From positions 20,138 through 84,137 of the forward strand of contig DATLSM010000083.1 in assembly GCA_035534175.1 (NCBI GenBank): a stretch of DNA of 64,000 nt, in the 5' to 3' direction. A program made the translations under genes and the position numbers. How positions within the stretch are numbered: the first letter of the stretch is position 1; every line of letters begins with the position of its first letter. This stretch comes from DATLSM01 sp035534175 (GTDB lineage: Bacteria > Actinomycetota > Thermoleophilia > Solirubrobacterales > 70-9). This document shows, in pieces, positions 45,530-53,806 of the stretch. The notes beneath the pieces are model-generated. The model was not told the origin of the DNA and ran no database searches. It saw nothing but the letters and a program-made list of their open reading frames with translations.

Positions 45530-47281
45530 CTATCCGAAGGTGAAGGAGTAGCCCGTCACGCCGCGTTCGGGAACCAGGCGCAGGACGTGGTGGCCGACCC
45601 GGGGCAGGTCGACGAGTTCATAGAGGCGCTGGGCGGAGACCGTGACCACCCCGTCGTGGACGTCTGCCCCGGCCAGCCGGTTGGGGATCGGCCGACCGTC
45701 CAGCAGCACCCGCATCCGGTGGCTGCGAAGGGGCGAGCCCATCACCAGGTACACCCGCCGCGCGCCGAAGTTGAGGTCCAGCGAGCCCCCCTCCGCGGTC
45801 GCCGAGTGCAGACCGATCCGCCAGCGCCCGTGGTAGGCGTATTCGTTGGCCTGCGGCGGGGGCGCAGCGCGGAAATCGTGGACCCCGGGCGACAGCGTGG
45901 GGTTGGTGAAGCGTTCGGCCCGGGCTGGGCCGAGGTAGGTCTCGGGGGTCGTCACGCCGGCCGAGGGAGCGATGGCATGGATCTTGGGCTCTTGGCCGTG
46001 GACCGGGTGGCCGGCTTCGGCCAGCAGCTCGCGGATCACCTGTTCTTTCTTCGGGTAGGAGCCCTCGCCGAAGTCGGCGTAGCGAACGTCGCCCCTGGCG
46101 TCGATGAAGTACTCCGCCGGCCAGTACTGGTTGCCGTAGGCGTTCCAGGTGCCGTATTCGTTGTCCTGGACGACCGGGTAGTGCAGGCCGTTGCGCTGGA
46201 CCGCTTCGGCGACGTTGCTCGCCTCGTGCTCAAAGGGGAACTCGGGCGTGTGGACGCCGACGATGGTCAGGCCGTCGCGGCGATAGCGCTGATCCCAGGC
46301 CTTCAGGTAGGGCAGGGTCCGCAGGCAGTTGATGCAGCTGTAGGTCCAGAAGTCGACCAGCACCACCCGGCCGCGCAGGCCGCGCATCGTCAGCGGCCGG
46401 TCCCTCGGGGTGTTGAACCAGCGCTCGGTTTCGGTGAATTCAGGCGCCTTGCCGAGCACCGGCAGGCGAATGTGACCGCTGGCGCCCGCCGTGGGCTGGG
46501 GCCTGTTGGCCGCTATCCCACCGACTCCGTGAGCGGCTTCGCCGCGGACTTCTTCCAGCGCCCTTCGCGCCGCCGCCGTGCCCTCCAGGCCGTGCGTCGG
46601 GTTGACCAGGAAGCTGGGCAGGTCGCTGGCGATGGCGCTCTGGAAGCGCATGTCGTAGTTCTCCAGCATGGCCAGCGCGACAACGACCATCACCGCGCCC
46701 ATCGCCACCTGCAGGCCGGCTCCACGCCTCCTCAACGGGGCGACGACACGGCGCCCTCCGAGCATCAGGAGGTAGAGGGCGGCGGCGGAGCCGATGCCGT
46801 AGCTGAGCGCCACGGCGAGGCGCCCGGCGGTGAAGGACTGCGAGGCGGAGACGGTGATCACCCCGGCGAGGATCGGGCCGGCGCAGGGTGCATAGACCAG
46901 GCCGAGGCTGGCACCGACCGCGGTCCCCGACCAGAACCCCTGGCCCCCCCTGACCACGCCGAAGCGGTTGGCGAAGCGCCCCATCGCCGCCTCGATCCGG
47001 GCGGCGAGCGGGGGGATCATCAGGGTGACCCCGAAGACCAGCAGCACGGCGATCGCCAGCCGGCGCAGCAGGTCATCGGGCAACCCCAGCGCGGCGATCA
47101 CATAGACCAGGGCGATGGTGGCGAAGGTGAAGGAGACGGCGAGGCCGGTGACGATCCCCAGCGGCCGCCGCCGTCCGCCGGTGGCACCGGCGGAGAGCGC
47201 CAGTGGGAGCACCGGCAGGACGCAGGGAGACAGCGCGGTCGCCGCTCCCGCAACGAAGCCAAAGAGCATCAGCAGAACCAT
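45530..47281 (-). CDS. CcdA-thioredoxin fusion (DipZ-like) thiol-disulphide exchange protein
   Basis: Moves reducing equivalents across the membrane to extracytoplasmic thiols. Residues 1-230 form the CcdA/DsbD membrane domain with cysteines in ATALSPCVLPVLPLALSAG and LVYAPCAGPILAGV. A thioredoxin-like domain follows (about 275-420) with the CxxC active site in VVLVDFWTYSCINCLRTLPYL. The last 150 residues (FTNPTLSPGVHDFRAAPPP, HGRWRIGLHSATAE) match the extra C-terminal domain of DipZ proteins. All 583 residues are in one frame. It is convergent with the acyl-CoA dehydrogenase and may support cytochrome c or secreted-protein maturation. Confidence 0.92.
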   Translation of the reverse strand: MVLLMLFGFVAGAATALSPCVLPVLPLALSAGATGGRRRPLGIVTGLAVSFTFATIALVYVIAALGLPDDLLRRLAIAVLLVFGVTLMIPPLAARIEAAMGRFANRFGVVRGGQGFWSGTAVGASLGLVYAPCAGPILAGVITVSASQSFTAGRLAVALSYGIGSAAALYLLMLGGRRVVAPLRRRGAGLQVAMGAVMVVVALAMLENYDMRFQSAIASDLPSFLVNPTHGLEGTAAARRALEEVRGEAAHGVGGIAANRPQPTAGASGHIRLPVLGKAPEFTETERWFNTPRDRPLTMRGLRGRVVLVDFWTYSCINCLRTLPYLKAWDQRYRRDGLTIVGVHTPEFPFEHEASNVAEAVQRNGLHYPVVQDNEYGTWNAYGNQYWPAEYFIDARGDVRYADFGEGSYPKKEQVIRELLAEAGHPVHGQEPKIHAIAPSAGVTTPETYLGPARAERFTNPTLSPGVHDFRAAPPPQANEYAYHGRWRIGLHSATAEGGSLDLNFGARRVYLVMGSPLRSHRMRVLLDGRPIPNRLAGADVHDGVVTVSAQRLYELVDLPRVGHHVLRLVPERGVTGYSFTFG

Positions 47282-47339
47282 TGGCTCAACTTTCCCACTT
47301 CTCCTCTGCGAGGGGTGAGCGCGAGCGGATAACCGCGGC

Positions 47340-47747
47340 TCAGCTGGTGGGTTGGGAGGTGACCGAGCCCTCGGGCCGCCCGGCCACCTCGGCGCCGCGG
47401 CCGACCCGCTCGCCGATCCCGTAGTGGGCGCAGATCGCCAGCTCGTGCTCGCGCAACAGCGGGCGGGTCGGGTCGATCACCGGGGCGCTGTAGATCGTCT
47501 CCTTGCCGTGGGCGACCCAAACCCGGCCGGCGGCGGCCGCGCAGTCGCTCAGTGGGACCGCCACCAGCCTGGCGCGGCGCCGACCGATGGCGGCGATCAG
47601 CCAGGCGGGGACCCCTGCCTCGGCGAAGAGGCCGCGGACGCTGCCGACCGTCCTGCCGTCGATTTCGTCGATCTCCTGGCCGACCCAGCCCAGAGCCTCG
47701 CTCAGCGAGGGACGCGCAGTGGACGGGGCACCCGACGTCTCAGCCAT
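47340..47747 (-). CDS. PRC-barrel domain protein
   Basis: A 135-residue protein with a PRC-barrel-like region: LGWVGQEIDEIDGRTVGSVRGLFAEAGVPAWLIAAIG, then RLVAVPLSDC and KETIYSAPVID. The C-terminal ELAICAHYGIGERVGRGAEVAG is typical of actinobacterial members. PRC-barrel proteins often bind RNA, ribosome parts or photosynthetic complexes; the role here is unknown. The ATG overlaps the meaB end by 8 bases, so it is probably co-translated with meaB. Confidence 0.75.
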   Translation of the reverse strand: MAETSGAPSTARPSLSEALGWVGQEIDEIDGRTVGSVRGLFAEAGVPAWLIAAIGRRRARLVAVPLSDCAAAAGRVWVAHGKETIYSAPVIDPTRPLLREHELAICAHYGIGERVGRGAEVAGRPEGSVTSQPTS

Positions 47748-48702
47748 CGGCCCGGGCCTCCAAGAGCTCCGCCGCGGCGCTCGCCGGGTCCAGCTCACGG
47801 CGGACCACTCGCTCCAGCAGCGCGACGGTCTGCGGATCCTCGGCGACCGAAGCCTCGAGCCGGCGGCGCATGCGCGCGGCGGCGATCCCCAGCACCTCGC
47901 TGCGCAGGTTGCGGGCGCGCCGCTGCGCCAGGGTGCCCGCCGCCTCGATGTGAGCGCGGTGCTCGTCGATCTTCACCGCCAGCTCGCCCAGCCCCTCGGC
48001 GCGCGCTGCCTCGGTGCGCAGGATCGGCACCCGCCAGCCGCCAGGGTCCCGAGACAGGGCAAGCACGCCGCGCACCTCGCGCACCATCGTCTCGGTCATC
48101 GGGTGGTCGGCCTTGTTGACGACGATGATGTCGGGGATCTCCATCACCCCCGCCTTCAGCGCCTGGATCGAGTCGCCGGAGCCGGGCATCAGGGCCAGCA
48201 CGATCGTGTCGGCGTGATCGACGATGTCGACCTCCGCCTGGCCGACGCCGACGGTCTCGATCAGCACGTCATCATTGCCCGCCGCGTCCATCACCAACGC
48301 CACCTGCAGCGCCGCCTCGGAGAGGCCGCCGAGGGCGCCGCGGGAGGCCATCGAGCGGATGAAGACCCCCGGATCGAGGAAGTGATCGGAGAGGCGGATG
48401 CGATCGCCGAGCAGGGCGCCGCGGGTGAAGGGGCTGGAGGGGTCGATGGAGAGCACCGCGATCTGGCGCTTGGCCTTTCGCAGCACCGTCGTCAGGGCCC
48501 CGATCAGGGTGCTCTTGCCGACCCCCGGCGGCCCGGTGAAGCCGACGATCCGCGCCCGGCCGGTGCGCGGATACACCTCGCGCACAAGCTCCCAGCCAGC
48601 CGGGTCATCGGACTCGATCAGGGTGATCGCCCGGGCCAGCGCCCGCTTGTCGCCGGCCAGCAGGCGTTCGGCCAGCGAGGCGGTTTTTGCCGCGTCAGCC
48701 AC
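47740..48702 (-). CDS. meaB: MeaB/ArgK-type GTPase (acyl-CoA mutase chaperone)
   Basis: G3E-family GTPase that loads and protects adenosylcobalamin mutases. The 320-residue protein has Walker A GFTGPPGVGKSTLIGAL, SIDPSSPFTRGALLGDRIRLSDHF, the switch region IETVGVGQAEVDIVDHADT and NKADH. The GTG at 48702 has no clear ribosome site. It is separate from the mutase subunits at 35615-37756 by 10 kb. It is divergent from the hexapeptide acyltransferase. Confidence 0.95.
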   Translation of the reverse strand: MADAAKTASLAERLLAGDKRALARAITLIESDDPAGWELVREVYPRTGRARIVGFTGPPGVGKSTLIGALTTVLRKAKRQIAVLSIDPSSPFTRGALLGDRIRLSDHFLDPGVFIRSMASRGALGGLSEAALQVALVMDAAGNDDVLIETVGVGQAEVDIVDHADTIVLALMPGSGDSIQALKAGVMEIPDIIVVNKADHPMTETMVREVRGVLALSRDPGGWRVPILRTEAARAEGLGELAVKIDEHRAHIEAAGTLAQRRARNLRSEVLGIAAARMRRRLEASVAEDPQTVALLERVVRRELDPASAAAELLEARADG

Positions 48703-48799
48703 GAATCAAATGCTCGCCCATCCCTCGCCGCGCGGAGAACCGGGCATCGGAGGCTTGCTCGCTCGCGCTCACGACGCTCAGTCTAGAGTCCGGCGCCGC

Positions 48800-49453
48800 A
48801 TGCGCCAGCTCCGCTTCCTCGCCGCCAACGGGATGCTCAACAGCCGCTACGGGCGGCTGCTGTGGCGCTACCTCTGGCGCCGCGCCCTGACCCGAGCCGG
48901 GCGTCGTTGGCGGACAGCGGGAATGCTCTTCCTCGGCCGCCGGCTCGAACTCCAGATCGGCCGCGGCGGGGAGATCCGCTTCGGCCGCTTCGTCTGGATC
49001 GGCGACGGCTCGAAGATCCGCTGCCACGAGGGGATAGTGGAGATCGGTGACAAGACCGTGATCGGCCAGGAGTGCACGATCTCCGCCTATCAACGGGTAC
49101 GGATCGGCGAGCAGTGCGTGATCGCCGATCGGGCAATGTTCATCGACTTCGACCACGGTGTGGTCGAAGTCGAGCGGCCGATCCGCATACAGGGCATCTA
49201 CAAGCGCGACGTCGAGGTCGGCTCCAATGTGTGGATCGGCTACGGCGCCTGCATCCTGCGCGGAGTCAGGGTCGGAGACAACTCGATCATCGGGACCAAC
49301 GCGGTGGTGACCAGAGACGTCCCGGCAAACGCGGTGGTCGCCGGCGTGCCCGCCAAAGTGATCCGCATGCGCAAGGCACCGGGGGATCTGCGCTGGCCCA
49401 GGCCGGTGGAGCCCGACCCCGCGGCGCCCCTGACGCTGTCCCCACCGGGATGA
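48800..49453 (+). CDS. Hexapeptide-repeat acyltransferase
   Basis: A 217-residue left-handed beta-helix acetyl- or acyltransferase. Repeats begin at about residue 50 (LELQIGRGGEIRFGRFVWIGDGSKIRCHEGIVEIGDKTVIGQECT). The active-site region VGSNVWIGYGACILRGVRVGDNSIIGTNAVVTRDVPANAVVAGVPAKVI is the standard LbetaH acceptor/donor motif with the HG-like loop. The N-terminal 45 residues are basic and helical. It is divergent from meaB. The substrate, perhaps an envelope sugar, is unknown. Confidence 0.88.
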   Translation: MRQLRFLAANGMLNSRYGRLLWRYLWRRALTRAGRRWRTAGMLFLGRRLELQIGRGGEIRFGRFVWIGDGSKIRCHEGIVEIGDKTVIGQECTISAYQRVRIGEQCVIADRAMFIDFDHGVVEVERPIRIQGIYKRDVEVGSNVWIGYGACILRGVRVGDNSIIGTNAVVTRDVPANAVVAGVPAKVIRMRKAPGDLRWPRPVEPDPAAPLTLSPPG

Positions 49454-49491
49454 GCGTCGGCTAGTTTGGGCCGCCCGGCCGGCGATCGCCC

Positions 49492-49884
49492 TCAGCCCAG
49501 CGCCGCGACAAGGTCGGTTTTGGTGAAATCCTCACCGACGAAGAGAAGCGGGTCGCCTACCAGACGGGCGGTGGCGTACGTCATGCAGTCGCCGAAGTTG
49601 AGCGCAGCGGGGTGGCGCCCCCTGCCGTAGCGGATGAAAGCCTCCGCCGCGACTCCCCAGTGGCGGTCGTCAAACGGGATCACAATCGTCTTGCTCTCCT
49701 CCAGGAAGCGTGAGAGGACAGCGCGGCCGACGATGCCGAGGCGTGCGACGAGGACGATCGCCGTCTCGGCGAGTGTCGGTGCGCCGATCGCGAGATTTGC
49801 AGCTTGCTCCATCGCCCCGATCAGGACAGCGTGCCCCCGCTCGCGGCGAATGACCGAGACGACCGCCGAGCTGTCGAGGGTCAA
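49492..49884 (-). CDS. vapC: PIN-domain toxin of a second TA pair
   Basis: A 130-residue PIN ribonuclease. The TTG at 49884 overlaps the antitoxin stop as TTGA and gives MTLDSSAVVSVIRRERG, with the first metal Asp. Other acidic positions are in APTLAETAIVLVARLG (Glu) and NFGDCMTYATARLVGDPLLFVGEDFTKTD (Asp, Asp). It belongs to the Rv0624-like subgroup by its C-terminal FVGEDFTKTD. The pair lies between the acyltransferase and the GT4 gene. Confidence 0.9.
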   Translation of the reverse strand: MTLDSSAVVSVIRRERGHAVLIGAMEQAANLAIGAPTLAETAIVLVARLGIVGRAVLSRFLEESKTIVIPFDDRHWGVAAEAFIRYGRGRHPAALNFGDCMTYATARLVGDPLLFVGEDFTKTDLVAALG

Positions 49885-50159
49885 CGCCCCTCCGGTCCAA
49901 TGCCGAGAATGTCCTCCCGCTCGGCCCTGGTCAGCGGCAAGCGGTCGAGCTCCTCGACGGGGACCAGCGGCCACACCTCGGCCGCCAGGAAGCGGGATAT
50001 GCCCCCGGCTCGCTCGCCTGTCCCCCCCCGCTCCAAACGCAGCCGCGCCAGCCGCTCGCTGAGCGCTTGGCGGATCCCCCCGGTCTTCGTTTCTTCCGTC
50101 AGAGTCGCGAGTTCGGCGGCCATGCGCTCGACCTCTTCGTTCTTGATGTTCAGCGCCAT
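49881..50159 (-). CDS. vapB: VapB-type antitoxin (PSK-operon regulator family)
   Basis: A 92-residue antitoxin of the Rv0623-like family: MALNIKNEEVERMAAELATL then TKTGGIRQALSERLARLRLERGG, an N-terminal ribbon-helix-helix-like unit. The C-terminal SRFLAAEVWPLVPVEELDRL should bind the toxin. The ATG at 50159 is at the end of a TACC-rich stretch; a TAATTT -10-like box lies 14 bases upstream, so the leader is very short. A GGTACC palindrome lies between the -10 box and the start. Confidence 0.85.
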   Translation of the reverse strand: MALNIKNEEVERMAAELATLTEETKTGGIRQALSERLARLRLERGGTGERAGGISRFLAAEVWPLVPVEELDRLPLTRAEREDILGIGPEGR

Positions 50160-50376
50160 GGTAGAAAGGTACCAAATTACGTTTTTCCACCGTAGATCAG
50201 GGAAAAGTTGATGGTACGGCCGCGCGGCGCTGGTTCTCTTGACACGGCACCGTTGAGCCAGGCATGCGGGCGACCTCACTCGGTCGATTCATCTCGGCTG
50301 ATAACCGGCCACGAGGAGCCGTTGCGCGTGCTCATAGGGTGGCGCTCTCGGGCACCACATCCTGTTGGCGCTTCTG

Positions 50377-50400
50377 GCGCCTCGCAGCGCCGGGAGGCGC
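50377..50400 (-). terminator. Hairpin after the GT4 gene (possible terminator)
   Basis: Arms GCGCCTC and GAGGCGC flank a 10-base loop, 15 bases downstream of the GT4 stop on the minus strand. No T tract follows, so it is at best a factor-assisted terminator. The surrounding 255-base gap (50160-50414) has no gene and contains the vapB promoter on its left side. Confidence 0.3.
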
Positions 50401-50414
50401 GGGTCTCATGGGAG

Positions 50415-51611
50415 TTAGGCGGGGCCCAGCTTTGCCCCGACGAGGTTGGCGTAGACGGCGGCCGTTTGCTCGGCCACGTCGGCCCAATCGAAGCGGCGCA
50501 GGTGCTCGTAGGCTTCGGCGACCAGGCGGCGACCGAGCTCGTCGTCGGAGAGGACGCGGATCGCGACCTCGGCGAGGGCGCCCGGATCGCGTGCGCGGAA
50601 GCGCAGGCCCGCCTCCTCGTGAGGAACAACCTCGCGCAGCCCGCCGGTGTCGGCAACGATGCAGGGGCAACCTGAGGCCATCGCCTCCAAGGCCACCAGG
50701 CCGAACGGCTCATAGATCGAGGGCACCACGGTGAGGTCGGCGATCCGGTAGAGCGAGTGCAGGACATCGTCGCCGATCCATCCGAGAAAGCTGCCGTGCT
50801 CCATCAGACCCAGATCCTCGGCCTGGCGATGCAGCTCCGTCTCGTGGGTGCCGGAGCCGGCGACGAGGAAGCGCGTCCCCGGCGCCTGCTCGATCACCGC
50901 GGGCATCGCCTCCAAGGCCAGCTGAAACCCCTTCTCATAGACCAGGCGGCCGATCAACAGGACCAGCTTCTGCTCCGGCGCAGCGAACTCAGCCCGCAGG
51001 CGAGTCAGCTCGGCGGGGTCCTGCGGCTGCAGATCTTCGGGGTCGATCCCATTGGGGATCACCGTCACCCGCTCCTCCTCGACCCCGAAGATGTCCGCGA
51101 TCTGCTCGCGCATGTAGTGGGAACAGGCGATCACCCGATCAGAGCGGTTGGAGATCCAGCGCTCGACCCCATGGATGTAGGCCTGGGGGTGCTTGTCGAC
51201 CCAGCCCTGGTGGCGGCCGTGCTCGGTGGCGTGGATCGTGGTCACCAGCGGGGCGTCGAAGCGCCGGGCGAGGTGGTCGCAGGCGTTGGCCACGAGCCAG
51301 TCGTGGCCGTGGACCAGGTCGAACTGGTAGCGGTCGCCCAGCTCGACCCCGGCGGCCAGCATGTCGGAGTTCATTCGCTCCACCCAGGCGACGAACTCGC
51401 CGAGGTCGGTGGGGCGCTTGGGCTCGCGGATGCGGTGAACCGCGACGCCGCCGGGGCGCTCCTCGGCCGGGGACTCCTCGCCGCCGCGGGTCAACACGTG
51501 GACCTCGACCTCGCGCTCGACCAGCGCCTCTGAGAGCTTGCGCACATGGCGCGCCAGGCCGCCCTCGATCAGCGGCGGGTACTCCCAGGAGAGGATGAGG
51601 ACGCGGGTCAC
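50415..51611 (-). CDS. GT4 glycosyltransferase (Rv3032-like, alpha-1,4-glucan synthesis)
   Basis: Retaining GT-B transferase of 398 residues. Markers: ILSWEYPPLIEGGLARHVRKLSEAL (nucleotide-sugar and acceptor loop as in glycogen synthases), LVHGHDWL, VIPNGIDPEDLQP, and the EX7E motif in SIYEPFGLVALEAMASG. The GTG at 51611 overlaps the GH57 stop as GTGA. The order methyltransferase, GH57, GT4 matches mycobacterial Rv3030-Rv3032, which make methylglucose lipopolysaccharides and contribute to glycogen. A role in intracellular alpha-glucan elongation is inferred. Confidence 0.88.
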   Translation of the reverse strand: MTRVLILSWEYPPLIEGGLARHVRKLSEALVEREVEVHVLTRGGEESPAEERPGGVAVHRIREPKRPTDLGEFVAWVERMNSDMLAAGVELGDRYQFDLVHGHDWLVANACDHLARRFDAPLVTTIHATEHGRHQGWVDKHPQAYIHGVERWISNRSDRVIACSHYMREQIADIFGVEEERVTVIPNGIDPEDLQPQDPAELTRLRAEFAAPEQKLVLLIGRLVYEKGFQLALEAMPAVIEQAPGTRFLVAGSGTHETELHRQAEDLGLMEHGSFLGWIGDDVLHSLYRIADLTVVPSIYEPFGLVALEAMASGCPCIVADTGGLREVVPHEEAGLRFRARDPGALAEVAIRVLSDDELGRRLVAEAYEHLRRFDWADVAEQTAAVYANLVGAKLGPA

Positions 51612-53023
51612 GGCTGAAGAAGCGGCGAAAGGCTCAGGTCCGGGGCGAGGGCCCGCATGCGCGGGTCAATCGAGGCGGGGGAGTCTATGGCCTCCAGGGC
51701 GCCCAGCGCGTGCAACGTCGCGCGATTGAATGCATAGTCACCCGCCTGGCCGCGCCGATCGAGGAAGGCCCAGTCGCTGGCCTGGGCGGCGAGCAGCTCG
51801 CGCGCGGCGCGCAGGGCCGCCGGCCCCACCATCCCGCGCGAGAGCGCCCGCAAAAGCCGCAGCTCCAGCCGCCGCGCGCCCCAGGCAAGGTCGGCGACCG
51901 CGGGGGAGTCCCAGGTGCCGAGGTCCTTGTCCTCCCCCCAGGTGGAGGCGCGGAGCGCTCGCTCGATCGGCTCATGCTCAGCCAGCGCCTGGGGGAGCGT
52001 GAGCAGGCGCACGCCGGCCGCCTCGGCGCGGACTAGCACCTCGCCCAGCCAGGTAGGCCCCTCCGACCACCAGTGACCGATCAGCTCGGTGTCGACGGCG
52101 AAGACGATCAGTCCGCGGCGGCCGTGGGTCGCGGAGAAGGCGCGCAGCCGAGCGGCGATCGAGGCGAGGAACTCGCCGGCCTGGCGCCGGGCCACCAGCT
52201 GCGCGGTGTCCGGTTGATAGGCGCCGCCGCCAACCTTCCAGATGCGGACCCCGCGCAGCGACTTGCCGGCGAACTGGGCGTGGGCGGGGTCGGAGGGGTA
52301 GCCGTCGAGTGACCAGAGCCACTGGATCGACTGCCAATCGATCGGCAGGGCAACCGGGCCGGCCCGGGTTGCTACCGGGCTCAGTGCCTCCAGTGCCCCC
52401 TCATCCTCATGAGCGCTCTGGTCCACACAGAACCAGCGAACCCCCTGCTCGGCCAGCCGCCACTCCAAACCGGGGGCGAAGGCGCACTCCGGCAGCCAGA
52501 ACCCCCCGTCCCAACCGAACCGCCGCCGGTGCGAGCGAAGGCCGGCATCGAGCTGCAACCGCACCCCCTCGCGGGTCGCCAGCAGCGGCAGAACGGCGTG
52601 GGTGGCGGCCGAGGCCGCCAGCGCTATCCGCCCCTCGCGCTGGGCCTCACCGAAGGCCAGCAAGGGGTCGCCCTCAACCCGGTCCAGGGCCCGAAGCGCC
52701 CCGCGGTAGCGGGCCAACTCCGCCTCGCAGGCCTCCCGGCACTCGGCCGGAACCTCCACCGCGTCAGCTTCGGCGGCCCCGATCCGCCACTGGAGCAGAA
52801 ACTTCCGCAACCGCTCTCGCGTGCCCTCGTCCTCCAGCTGGTCCGCCAGCACCGGGGTCACGGTCATCGTCAGATCCCGCGCCACCTCCAGGACCGGCAG
52901 ATAGGACCGGATCACCGCGTCGAAGAGCCACTCCTCCCCGAATGGATAGGTCCCGAACCCCTCCACGTAGGGCATATGCGAATGCAGCACGATCGCCAGA
53001 TCGCCGGCGCTGGGCTCAGGCAT
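51608..53023 (-). CDS. GH57-family alpha-glucan branching enzyme-like protein (Rv3031-like)
   Basis: A 471-residue glycoside hydrolase family 57 protein, probably an alpha-1,4 to alpha-1,6 branching enzyme. The N-terminal His pair is in IVLHSHMPYVEGFGTYPFGEEWLFDA. The nucleophile Glu179 is in GGFWLPECAFAPGLEWRL, and the acid Asp311 in IVFAVDTELIGHWWSEGP. The ATG at 53023 overlaps the upstream methyltransferase stop by 8 bases. The C-terminal helical bundle (LAWGARRLELRLLRALSRG) agrees with the DUF1957 group. Confidence 0.88.
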   Translation of the reverse strand: MPEPSAGDLAIVLHSHMPYVEGFGTYPFGEEWLFDAVIRSYLPVLEVARDLTMTVTPVLADQLEDEGTRERLRKFLLQWRIGAAEADAVEVPAECREACEAELARYRGALRALDRVEGDPLLAFGEAQREGRIALAASAATHAVLPLLATREGVRLQLDAGLRSHRRRFGWDGGFWLPECAFAPGLEWRLAEQGVRWFCVDQSAHEDEGALEALSPVATRAGPVALPIDWQSIQWLWSLDGYPSDPAHAQFAGKSLRGVRIWKVGGGAYQPDTAQLVARRQAGEFLASIAARLRAFSATHGRRGLIVFAVDTELIGHWWSEGPTWLGEVLVRAEAAGVRLLTLPQALAEHEPIERALRASTWGEDKDLGTWDSPAVADLAWGARRLELRLLRALSRGMVGPAALRAARELLAAQASDWAFLDRRGQAGDYAFNRATLHALGALEAIDSPASIDPRMRALAPDLSLSPLLQP

Positions 53024-53789
53024 GACAGACGGCGATGAAGTCGAGCGCTCGGTCCAGATCTCCCTGCCTGAGGGAAAAGTCCGAGGCAGAGATCGCCGGC
53101 GTGAACCGGTCATAGAACCACTCGGTCAGCCCCAGCTTGGGGTGGACGCTGTCCCAGCCGAGCCTGATCGCGACCTCATGCGCCCGCAGCTTGCGGGCGT
53201 GAAACAGGCCGAGCATCTCCACCCGCCCAAAGTGCGCCTGACAAAGCTGGCGGAACTCGGCGGCGCGGTACTCGCGCAGGTGCCACGGGTTGTCGGACTT
53301 CTCCGCTCCGGGGGGCGCCAGCTTCAGCAGGTTTGGCGTGGAGACATAGGCGATGCCCGCGGGGGCGAGCATCGACTTGAAGTGCTCGAGGATTGCCCCG
53401 GCGTCGGCGACGTGCTCGATCGTCTGCAGGAAGACGACGGCGTCGCAGGGCTCGGCGAAGCTCTCGACCAGGCCTCGCTCGAAGCGCAGGTTGGATCCCA
53501 CGTAGCGCAGCCGCGCGTGCTCGTGCGCCTCGGGGTTGGCGTCGACGCCGACGACGCCAGCCGCCGTGCGGGCCAGCACCTGGGACCCGTACCCCTCGCC
53601 GCAGGCCATATCGATCACCCGCCGGCCGCCGACCCGCGCCGCAATCCACTCATAGACGACCAGGTGGCGCCGATACCAGTAGTTCTCCTGCGGCAGGTCG
53701 GGCAGCGTCCGCTCCCCCGTCAGGGGCAGCGGCGGCACGCCCTGCGGCTGGTTTTCCTGGACAAACTCGCGCTCCACGACAACCGGCAC
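53016..53789 (-). CDS. SAM-dependent methyltransferase (Rv3030-like)
   Basis: Class I methyltransferase of 257 residues. The SAM loop is RVIDMACGEGYGSQVLAR, followed by the acidic VVGVDANPEAHEHARLRY and FLQTIEHVADAGAIL. The N-terminal LTGERTLPDLPQENYWYRRHLVVYEWIAARV is typical of the actinobacterial group found beside GH57 enzymes. A GTG at 53789 is the first start; it lies only 17 bases from the divergent methyltransferase start. Possible role: sugar methylation of a polymethylated glucan. Confidence 0.85.
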   Translation of the reverse strand: MPVVVEREFVQENQPQGVPPLPLTGERTLPDLPQENYWYRRHLVVYEWIAARVGGRRVIDMACGEGYGSQVLARTAAGVVGVDANPEAHEHARLRYVGSNLRFERGLVESFAEPCDAVVFLQTIEHVADAGAILEHFKSMLAPAGIAYVSTPNLLKLAPPGAEKSDNPWHLREYRAAEFRQLCQAHFGRVEMLGLFHARKLRAHEVAIRLGWDSVHPKLGLTEWFYDRFTPAISASDFSLRQGDLDRALDFIAVCHA

Positions 53790-53806
53790 CGTATTGTTCC
53801 CGCCTC

